Origin: Betaproteobacteria bacterium RIFCSPLOWO2_12_FULL_62_13
Lineage (GTDB): Bacteria > Pseudomonadota > Gammaproteobacteria > Burkholderiales > SG8-41
Reading direction: 5' to 3'
NCBI GenBank assembly: GCA_001771985.1
Contig: MERG01000417.1
Location: forward strand, 1 to 33,955
DNA length: 33,955 nt
Shown here: positions 26,839 through 33,955 of the stretch, piece after piece
How positions within the stretch are numbered: the stretch's first letter is position 1
Layout: each line of letters begins with the position of its first letter
Made by a program: the position numbers and the translations under genes
The notes under the pieces: generated by a model
The model's input: only the letters and a program-made list of their open reading frames with translations
Databases searched by the model: none
Told to the model about the DNA's origin: nothing

Positions 26839-28206
26839 GTGGACAGGAGCATCAGCGCCCTGAGCCGTTATGCAACGGACCTGCGCTTCGAAGATTTGCC
26901 CGCCGATGCCGTGCACGAGACGAAGCGCAGGCTCGTCGATACGCTGGGGTGCTTCCTCGGGGGATTCAATGCAGAGCCCAGCCGCATGGCGCGCGCCATC
27001 GCGCGCCGTTACATCGGTAATCCGCCGGCGCGCATCCTTGGTACCACGGAAATGTCGACGCCGCAGGAGGCGGCGTTTGCGAACGGCGTCATGATGCGCT
27101 ACCTGGATTACAACGATGTCTATTTCGTGCAATCCACCGGACATCCGAGCGATACGATCTCCGCCATTCTGGCCATGGCGGATGCAGTGCATGCCGACGG
27201 CAGGACTGTGGTGACTGCGACAGCGCTTGCTTACGAGCCGTATTGCAATCTTTCCGAAGTATTGCCCCGCGAGCTCGGCTGGGATATGTGCGTCTATGGT
27301 GTGCTGGCGGGCGCCGTCGGAAGCGCGAAGATTCTGGGATTGTCCGAAGCTCTGATGGCGCAGGCGATATCGCTCGCGATAACGCCCAACCTTGCGCTGG
27401 AGCAGACGCGCATCGGCGAACTGTCGATATGGAAGGGTGGGGCAGCGCCGAACGCTGCGCGCAACGCCGTTTTCGCCGCGCTGCTTGCCCGGGAGGGCTT
27501 CACAGGCCCTGACGAGGCGATCGAGGGGCGTTGGGGTTTGTGGCACAAGGTAGGCCGCTACAACTGGGCACCCTTTGGCGGGCCCGGAGTCCCTTTTCGC
27601 GTTACGCGGACTCATCTCAAGAACTACCCTGCAGTTCTGCATGCGCAGAGCCCGATAACCGCAGCGCTGAAGCTCTACGGACAGGTCCCCATAGAGGATA
27701 TCGAGCTTGTCGCGATCGATAGCTACTGGGTCGCGAATCGATACCTTGACCGTAACTCGCCTGATTGGAATCCGGCGACGCGGGAAACTGCGGACCACAG
27801 CATTCCGTATCTGGTCGCCACAGCGCTGATCGAGGGGCAGGTAACCGAGGCGAGCTTCGACCAGCAACATCTCGATGATCCGCGGCTGCGCAGCCTTATC
27901 GCAAGAACGACCATACGGGAGACCGCCGAATTCACCGCGATCTATCCCGATGGTTGCCCGTGCAGAATCGAGATCGTCAGCAAAACTGGTGCGCGGAAGG
28001 TGGCAAGCGCGCGCTATTTCAAGGGACACGCCAAGAATCCATTGTCCGATGGCGAAGTGGAGGCGAAGTTTCGTCGGCTCGCCAACGGACTCCTTGAACC
28101 GCAGCAGACCGATGCGATTCTTTCCAAGCTGTGGCGCTGCGAGGAGCTTGCAGATATAGCCGACGTGCTCGAGCTGTTCATCGTGAAGCGCGGCGATCAC
28201 GTTTAA
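26839..28206 (+). CDS. MmgE/PrpD family protein
   Basis: 455 aa; DTLGCFLGGFNAEPSRMARAI, MRYLDYNDVYFVQSTGHPSDTISAILAMAD, KNPLSDGEVEAKFRRLA. Confidence 0.9.
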   Translation: MDRSISALSRYATDLRFEDLPADAVHETKRRLVDTLGCFLGGFNAEPSRMARAIARRYIGNPPARILGTTEMSTPQEAAFANGVMMRYLDYNDVYFVQSTGHPSDTISAILAMADAVHADGRTVVTATALAYEPYCNLSEVLPRELGWDMCVYGVLAGAVGSAKILGLSEALMAQAISLAITPNLALEQTRIGELSIWKGGAAPNAARNAVFAALLAREGFTGPDEAIEGRWGLWHKVGRYNWAPFGGPGVPFRVTRTHLKNYPAVLHAQSPITAALKLYGQVPIEDIELVAIDSYWVANRYLDRNSPDWNPATRETADHSIPYLVATALIEGQVTEASFDQQHLDDPRLRSLIARTTIRETAEFTAIYPDGCPCRIEIVSKTGARKVASARYFKGHAKNPLSDGEVEAKFRRLANGLLEPQQTDAILSKLWRCEELADIADVLELFIVKRGDHV

Positions 28207-28238
28207 TCCAGTACTCGCGGAACCGGGCGGTGGGTTCA

Positions 28239-29030
28239 ATGACCCAATACGAAGTGTTCGCCATTCGTTACGGCACCCGGGCGGGCCGGTACAAGGATCG
28301 TTTTCTCGGGGGTGATGCGCACGATGGCCCCTCGTCCGTCGATTATTTCGTGTGGGTTGCGGTAGGGAACGACAAGACTTTCGTCATCGACACAGGCTTT
28401 ACCGCCGAGGATGCCGTCGCCAGAAAGAGGACGATGCTGCGGTGCCCGATCGACACAATGAAAGAACTCGGGATCAAGGCGGAAAACGTCACGGACGTCG
28501 TGCTGACGCATCTCCATTACGATCACGCAGGCAATTTTGCCCGGTTTCCGAATGCGACTTTGCATCTGCAGGACAAGGAGATGGAGTTTGCGACGGGCCG
28601 GTTCATGCAATCTTCCATACCCGCTGCTGCATACGATGTGGATGACATAGCAGAGCTCGTGCGACTTAATTTCTCGGGGAGATTGAGGTTTCATGACGGA
28701 GCGGCCGAGATTGCACCCGGGTTTACCGTCCACCGCATGGGAGGGCACACAGCGGGTGTCCAATGCGTCCGTGTGTACACCCGCCGTGGCTGGGTCGTTC
28801 TGGCTTCGGATTCAAGTCATTTCTACGACAACTTCATCAACTATCGGCCGTATCCGACGGTATTTGATCTGGCCGAAATGCTGAACGGGTATAGTACGTT
28901 GCGACAGCTCGCGGCCACCATCGACCATATCATTCCGGGTCATGATCCGCTCGTCATGAATAAATATCCACCTGTTTCCAGGGCTATGGAGGGTGTGATC
29001 GTGCGGCTTGACGTCCAGCCCACTAGCTGA
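28239..29030 (+). CDS. MBL-fold metallohydrolase, N-acyl homoserine lactonase-like
   Basis: VVLTHLHYDHAGNFARFPNATLHLQDKEMEFATGRFM, GHTAGVQCVRVYTRRGWVVLASDSSHFYDN, IIPGHDPLVM. Confidence 0.87.
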   Translation: MTQYEVFAIRYGTRAGRYKDRFLGGDAHDGPSSVDYFVWVAVGNDKTFVIDTGFTAEDAVARKRTMLRCPIDTMKELGIKAENVTDVVLTHLHYDHAGNFARFPNATLHLQDKEMEFATGRFMQSSIPAAAYDVDDIAELVRLNFSGRLRFHDGAAEIAPGFTVHRMGGHTAGVQCVRVYTRRGWVVLASDSSHFYDNFINYRPYPTVFDLAEMLNGYSTLRQLAATIDHIIPGHDPLVMNKYPPVSRAMEGVIVRLDVQPTS

Positions 29031-29218
29031 GGCTGCCAGTGCTTGAAAGAATCGGCATCGGACTAGGGGCTGCAAAGGATTTCACTACCGAGGCGACGAT
29101 TGCCTCAGAGCAGACGATGCCGGTCGTTGATCCGTTTGTTTCGGTTCGAAGGACTCCGGAGCCCGCTCGACTTGCGGGCGATTCTTTAACGTGCAGCCGG
29201 TTACTGAGGAGAAAGGGC

Positions 29219-30202
29219 ATGTTCGACATCCCGATTTTGCGCTTCGCGATAGCGATGATGTATGGCTCGATCATCAGCTTGTTACCGTTCAGCTCTTATT
29301 CGCAGAGCTATCCCAGCAAGCCAATTAGACTGGTAGTCGGCTTTCCACCTGGCGGCGGTGTCGATGTGCTGGCTCGCCAGATTGCGCCCAAGCTAGGCGA
29401 GCAGCTAGGGCATCAGGTCGTGATCGATAACAGACCCGGTGCCGCCGGCAACATAGCGGCCGAGCTGGTCGCCAAGTCACCGCCGGACGGGTATTCGCTG
29501 ATATTGAGTACCCCCAGCATAACCATAAATCCGGCTCTGTACAGCAAGCTTCCTTTCGATACAGTCGCTGACTTCGCCCCAGTGACGCTGGTCGGAGAGG
29601 TTGCACTCCTCGTGGTGGTGCATCCGTCGTTGCCCGTCCAGTCGATAAAGGAATTGATTGCGCTGGCGAAAGCCACGCCAGCGCAGCTCTTGTATTCATC
29701 CGGCGGCAATGGGTCTGCCGCTCATCTGTCCGGCGAGTTGCTGAAGACCCTGACTGGCATCGACGCTGTGCATGTCCCCTTCAAGGGTGCGCCGCCGTCA
29801 TTGCTTGCGCTCGTCCGTGGAGATGTGCACTTCACGTTTGGCGCGCTCCCTTCCACGCAGCCGTCGGTAAAGGCCGGAAAACTGAGGGCGCTCGCCGTGA
29901 CGAGCGCGAAGCGCTCCGTGTTCGCCCCCGATCTGCCGACAGTAGCGGAAATCGGCATCACCGGTTACGAGTATACGCAATGGTACGGCTTGCTCGCACC
30001 GGCCAAAACGCCGGTCCCGATCATATCCAAGCTCAACGCCGAGTTCATCAACGTGCTGCAAATGCCGGAGATCAGAGCCCTGTTAGCCAAGCAAAGCATC
30101 GAGATCACGACCAATACGCCGGAGCAGTTCGCCGCCTTTATCAAGTCCGAGCTTGCCAAATGGAATAGGGTGGTGAAAGAAACCGGTATGCGGATCGATT
30201 AG
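29219..30202 (+). CDS. Bug/TctC-like solute-binding protein
   Basis: YPSKPIRLVVGFPPGGGVDVLARQIAPKLGEQLGHQVVIDNRPGAAGNIAAELVAKSPPDGYS; VHVPFKGAPPSLLALVRGDV. Confidence 0.92.
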   Translation: MFDIPILRFAIAMMYGSIISLLPFSSYSQSYPSKPIRLVVGFPPGGGVDVLARQIAPKLGEQLGHQVVIDNRPGAAGNIAAELVAKSPPDGYSLILSTPSITINPALYSKLPFDTVADFAPVTLVGEVALLVVVHPSLPVQSIKELIALAKATPAQLLYSSGGNGSAAHLSGELLKTLTGIDAVHVPFKGAPPSLLALVRGDVHFTFGALPSTQPSVKAGKLRALAVTSAKRSVFAPDLPTVAEIGITGYEYTQWYGLLAPAKTPVPIISKLNAEFINVLQMPEIRALLAKQSIEITTNTPEQFAAFIKSELAKWNRVVKETGMRID

Positions 30203-30230
30203 CGACAATGGATCATGGAGTGGAGCCGGA

Positions 30231-30983
30231 ATGGAACTCGGACTCGACGGCAAAACCGCGCTCGTGACCGGTGCGAGTGCCGGTCTCGGCCGTGAGATTG
30301 CACAGCATCTCGCGGCAGAAGGGGTAAAGCTCTGTATAGCCGCGCGGCGGCAGGAGCTCCTGGACACGCTTGCAAGTCAGATCGTCACGGCGGGCCGGCA
30401 GCGGCCGCACATCGTGACCATCGATCTGATGCAAGAAGATGCGCCGCAGAAGCTTGCCCGGGAGGCTCTAAAGCGGCTGGGGCGGATCGACATTCTCATT
30501 CATTGCGCAGGGGGCAGCAGCAAGATGTCGATCGATTCGCCAGAAGAAAAATGGCAGGACACGGTGACGATGAAATACACGCGCGTAAGGCAGCTTACGC
30601 TCGCTGTGCTGGCCGGGATGATCGAGCACAGGTGGGGCCGCATTATCAATATCAGCGGCAAATCCGAGCCCGTGGAGCTGTTGAGCGCGACGCCTGCCAA
30701 CGGCGCATGGCACGCATTTGCAAAAGCGCTGTCACGTGAAGTCGGCAAGCACGGTGTTACCGTGAACAGCATTGCCCCGGGTCTCATCATGAGCGAACAG
30801 ATACGCCGCCGGCACTCCGAGCAATATATGTCCGAGCGTGCCTCGCGCGAAATACCGGTTGGTCGCTACGGCGAGCCGAAAGAGCTTGCGTGCGTCGCTG
30901 CGTTCCTGGCGTCACCGCTTGCGAGTTACATCACCGGTGCCATCATACCGGTGGATGGTGGACTGCGCCGCTTCGCGTTCTGA
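30231..30983 (+). CDS. SDR family oxidoreductase
   Basis: KTALVTGASAGLGREIAQHLAAEG; ILIHCAGGSS; GVTVNSIAPGLI; YITGAIIPVDGGLRR. Confidence 0.92.
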   Translation: MELGLDGKTALVTGASAGLGREIAQHLAAEGVKLCIAARRQELLDTLASQIVTAGRQRPHIVTIDLMQEDAPQKLAREALKRLGRIDILIHCAGGSSKMSIDSPEEKWQDTVTMKYTRVRQLTLAVLAGMIEHRWGRIINISGKSEPVELLSATPANGAWHAFAKALSREVGKHGVTVNSIAPGLIMSEQIRRRHSEQYMSERASREIPVGRYGEPKELACVAAFLASPLASYITGAIIPVDGGLRRFAF

Positions 30984-31069
30984 CTGGCGGTAACCGGCCT
31001 GCGGAATGATCGCCTGCACGTTTGCGGCTTTTGTTGTGTTCTTCAACGCCTCTAACGAGGGAGAGCAGG

Positions 31070-32470
31070 ATGCCTGAACAGCGTTCATTGACCGCATATG
31101 TCGCGGAATTCGCGGTCAACACTCGATACGAAGACATTCCTGACGAGGTGATGCGTTTAGGAAAAAAATCCATACTGGACGCTCTCGGGGTTGCCTTGTC
31201 GGGGTCAATATCGGCGCCCGGACGCATCGTGCGCGATTATTTGCGTGGCCTTGGGTGCACTGAGGGCAAGGCGAGCGTCATCGGCTCGCCGCTTCAGTTG
31301 CAACCACGGTTCGCGGCGCTTGCCAACGGTATCGCGATGCATGCTGATGATTTCGACGATACCCTACAGGCTGAGACGGGGCGCTATCAAGGCGTACATC
31401 CCACTTCCCCGGTATTGGCTGCGGTACTGGCGGTGGCCGAATCGACGCAATTGTCGGGGAAGCAATTGCTTTCTGCATATCACGTTGGTGTCGAAGTATG
31501 CTGTCGAGTCTTCGATGCAACACACGTCAATCACACGCTGAATGGATTCCATGTCACTGGTACGTGTGGCACGATCGGCACAGCGGCCGGCGTGGCAAAC
31601 TTGGCGCGCGTGAACGAGCAGACTGCCCGTACGATGTTGGGAATAGCAGGCAGCATGAGCAGCGGACTGCAGGCCAATGTCGGAACGATGGTAAAGTCGT
31701 TTCATGCCGGCCATGCTGCCGAATGCGGAATTGTGGCTTACGACCTTGCCGCTCGCGGCTTTAGCGCATCTCGCATCGTGCTCGAATCGCCGCGCGGTTT
31801 TTTTCGTGCCCAAGGTGGTGGCCACGAGGACAACCGTATGAGGGGCAAGCTCGGTAAGCCGTGGTCCTTTGTCGACCGCGGCATCTGGCTCAAGGCGTTT
31901 CCGACTGGAAGTTTAGGCCATCCGGCAATGACAAAGCTCCTGGAGCTCATCCTCGAGCACGATATCAAGCCGCATCAAGTCAGCAGGATTCGAGTCACGA
32001 CCAGCGAAAGCAACCACCATACGCTGCAGCATCACCGCCCCCGAACCGAATTGGAGGCGAAGTTCAGCCTGGAATTTTTCCTGGCTGCTCTGCTGCTGGA
32101 ACGTAGATGCGGTTTGCCGCAGTTTACAGACGAGTATGTCAATCGCCGCGAGGTTCAGGAAATGATCGATCGCGTCGATTACACGACATATTCCGATGCG
32201 GAAGCAAAAGCGAACGGCTACAACATCGTGACGACCTTTCTCGACATCGATCTGAAAGAAGGCAGGACGATTTCTGCGCGCGCCGATCATGGTAAGGGCC
32301 ATATCGCGAATCCGATGAGTGAGGACGAGGTTGCCGCCAAGTTTAGCGATTGCGCGGAATATGCGCGGTGGCCAAAGATTAAAGCAGAAAGAGCCATAGA
32401 ACTGATTTTGCGTCTCGAGGCGTTAGACGACGTTAGTGAGCTGACCGCGCTGCTGAGGGCGGGATCATGA
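31070..32470 (+). CDS. MmgE/PrpD family protein
   Basis: LDALGVALSGSISAPGRIVRDYL; AMHADDFDDTLQ; GTMVKSFHAGHAAECGIVAYDLAARGF; HIANPMSEDEVAAKF. Confidence 0.9.
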   Translation: MPEQRSLTAYVAEFAVNTRYEDIPDEVMRLGKKSILDALGVALSGSISAPGRIVRDYLRGLGCTEGKASVIGSPLQLQPRFAALANGIAMHADDFDDTLQAETGRYQGVHPTSPVLAAVLAVAESTQLSGKQLLSAYHVGVEVCCRVFDATHVNHTLNGFHVTGTCGTIGTAAGVANLARVNEQTARTMLGIAGSMSSGLQANVGTMVKSFHAGHAAECGIVAYDLAARGFSASRIVLESPRGFFRAQGGGHEDNRMRGKLGKPWSFVDRGIWLKAFPTGSLGHPAMTKLLELILEHDIKPHQVSRIRVTTSESNHHTLQHHRPRTELEAKFSLEFFLAALLLERRCGLPQFTDEYVNRREVQEMIDRVDYTTYSDAEAKANGYNIVTTFLDIDLKEGRTISARADHGKGHIANPMSEDEVAAKFSDCAEYARWPKIKAERAIELILRLEALDDVSELTALLRAGS

Positions 32471-32700
32471 ACGGTGCTGTATTCACCGTTCCGCTCAGCC
32501 AAGCAGGTCGCCCGGTGGTCGTGTTCGTCTATGATAATTTCGAGCGCGCCGCTCGTGCACAAGCCAAGGCGCTAGGCGTACCTGACCTGAGAATTTACAT
32601 CTACCCACAGTATCGGCCAGGCGACCCTTCGCCCCCAGAGGCGGCCAAGGCGATCAAGGCGGCTGCCGATTTCCCCCAATTGCTGTTGCGCCGACAGTAG
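32467..32700 (+). CDS. Small UGSC-like protein: second half of the UGSC-type domain only
   Basis: GRPVVVFVYDNFERAARAQAKALGVPDLRIYIYPQYRPG aligns with GPAAVAICSTAFAALGRAQATALGYPELPIAVIPHPFG of the selenoproteins. ATG overlaps the stop of the upstream mmgE/prpD (ATGA). Confidence 0.65.
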   Translation: MNGAVFTVPLSQAGRPVVVFVYDNFERAARAQAKALGVPDLRIYIYPQYRPGDPSPPEAAKAIKAAADFPQLLLRRQ

Positions 32701-32736
32701 CAAGCGCGCGGCTTTATTCTGGCAAAGGTCAATTGT

Positions 32737-33741
32737 ATGGCTCGTGCTCAAAGAAACATCATCGGTGAGGGCCGCTATAGGACGATTGCGGTCGCCGTCA
32801 CTCTGGCGTCTGCGCTACTCGGTCTGGGTGTTGCGCAAGCCCAGACTTATCCTGTAAGGCCAATACGCATGGTTGTACCCTGGCCTCCAGGCGGCTCGAA
32901 CGACGTTGCCGCGCGTATTCTGGCGCCCCACCTCAGCCGATCTCTGGGTCAGCAGCTCGTGGTCGATAACCGCGCTGGCGCAGGCGGCACCATGGGCGCC
33001 GATATCGTGGCGAAAGCCGCTGCGGATGGCTACACCATCATGTTGCATTCATCGACACACGTGGTTAACGCGACCCTCCGTCGCAAGCTGCCTTATGACA
33101 CGGTGAAAGATTTCACTCTCCTGGCGTTAGTCGCCTCGCAACCGACGATGATGGTCGTACATCCATCTCTCCCCGTGAACTCTGTGCAAGACCTGATTGC
33201 GCTGGCAAAGGCGCAGCCTGGTCGCATCAGGTATGGATCGGGCGGCAATGGGAGCACTCTTCACATGGCGGGCGCCCTGTTCGCCAAGATGGCCGGGATC
33301 AACATGTTGCACGTACCGTACAAAGGGGGGTCGCCGGCGGTCATGGCACTGCTTGGCGGCGAGGTTCAATTGGCAATGGCGACCGTGCCTACAGCGATCG
33401 CACACGTCAAGGCAGGAAAACTTCGGGCGCTCGCGGTGTGCTCGGGGCAGCGGTCGCGCCTGCTGCCCGATCTGCCTACGGTAGCCGAGGCAGGCGTGCC
33501 GGGCTACGAAATGAATGCCTGGATAGCAATCTTTGCTCCCGCGGGCGTGCCGAAGTCTGTCATCGCGCGCTTGGAGAATGAAATACAGAGCGCCCAAAAA
33601 TTGCCGGAGGTGCAAAATAGCTTTTCCGCGCAGGGCATGGAGCTGGTATTCGGTAAAGGCTCGCAGCTCGCATCATTCGTAGAGACGGAGCGACGCAAGT
33701 TTGCCGCGATTATCGAGGAGTCTGGCGCGCGCATAGAGTAG
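32737..33741 (+). CDS. Bug/TctC-like solute-binding protein
   Basis: YPVRPIRMVVPWPPGGSNDVAARILAPHLSRSLGQQLVVDNRAGAGGTMGADIVAKAAADGYT; LHVPYKGGSPAVMALLGGEV. Confidence 0.92.
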   Translation: MARAQRNIIGEGRYRTIAVAVTLASALLGLGVAQAQTYPVRPIRMVVPWPPGGSNDVAARILAPHLSRSLGQQLVVDNRAGAGGTMGADIVAKAAADGYTIMLHSSTHVVNATLRRKLPYDTVKDFTLLALVASQPTMMVVHPSLPVNSVQDLIALAKAQPGRIRYGSGGNGSTLHMAGALFAKMAGINMLHVPYKGGSPAVMALLGGEVQLAMATVPTAIAHVKAGKLRALAVCSGQRSRLLPDLPTVAEAGVPGYEMNAWIAIFAPAGVPKSVIARLENEIQSAQKLPEVQNSFSAQGMELVFGKGSQLASFVETERRKFAAIIEESGARIE

Positions 33742-33760
33742 CTGAATCGGGCATTTGACC

Positions 33761-33955
33761 ATGTCTACCCTCAGTAACGACGGATATTACGAAGCGCTCT
33801 GGCCCCGTAGCCCGCGACACGTGCAGCTCAAGCGGCTGGCGCGGCGACTCGACACGCTTGCGGGTAAAACCATCGCCCAGCTCTGGGATTTTCAGTACCG
33901 CGGGGATGAAGTGTTCGAGTGGCTTGAGGAAGAGCTCGAGGTGCGGTTCTGTAGT
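33761..33955 (+). CDS. N-terminal part of a UGSC-like protein, truncated by window edge
   Basis: MSTLSNDGYYEALWPRSPRHVQLKRLARRLDTLAGKTIAQLWDFQYRGDEVFEWLEEELEVRFCS; open to the window end. LAGKTIAQLWD..RGDEVFEWLEEEL resembles LTGKVVGFIDDSKPNFNHLVDDLAELL. Confidence 0.5.
   Translation, partial: MSTLSNDGYYEALWPRSPRHVQLKRLARRLDTLAGKTIAQLWDFQYRGDEVFEWLEEELEVRFCS

Noticed and set aside
26782-28239. Long minus-strand ORF (485 aa)
   Set aside because: Antisense shadow of the 26839-28206 MmgE/PrpD gene.
1-33955. CRISPR array, tRNA, rRNA, transposase or prophage genes
   Set aside because: No regularly spaced repeats, recognisable RNA-gene sequence, or clear mobile-element enzyme was seen by eye; a tRNAscan/ISfinder search would be needed to exclude them formally.

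Overview
Summary: GC-rich, probably proteobacterial (Betaproteobacteria-like) chromosomal window. The left edge holds ordinary genes: a UvrD-like helicase C-terminus, a small Zn-ribbon membrane protein, an MFS transporter, a GIY-YIG-like protein, a GST and a LOG-family protein. From about 4.8 kb to the right edge is an accessory catabolic island. It contains a TetR regulator, two thiolase-like paralogs (one with a DUF35/Zn-ribbon partner), two Ldh-family oxidoreductases, a tandem-fused family III CoA-transferase, five tripartite-tricarboxylate-type (Bug) solute-binding proteins without membrane subunits, five MmgE/PrpD genes (one with an internal deletion), a CysB-like LysR, an SDR and an MBL-fold lactonase-like protein. 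The most striking element is a tandem pair of genes (about 16510-18129 and 18204-19841). Each is interrupted by one in-frame UGA inside a U-G-(A/S)-C motif, and each has a SECIS-like hairpin at the same distance after the UGA. A compensatory base-pair change between the copies supports the hairpin. Both look like selenoproteins with a UGSC-type domain fused to an uncharacterised 'DGLPVVPPT' domain. Related pieces are a degenerate copy of the second domain at 4796-5103 (-) and two split UGSC-like halves at 32467-32700 and 33761-33955 (cut by the window edge). All calls come from reading the sequence; no database search was run.
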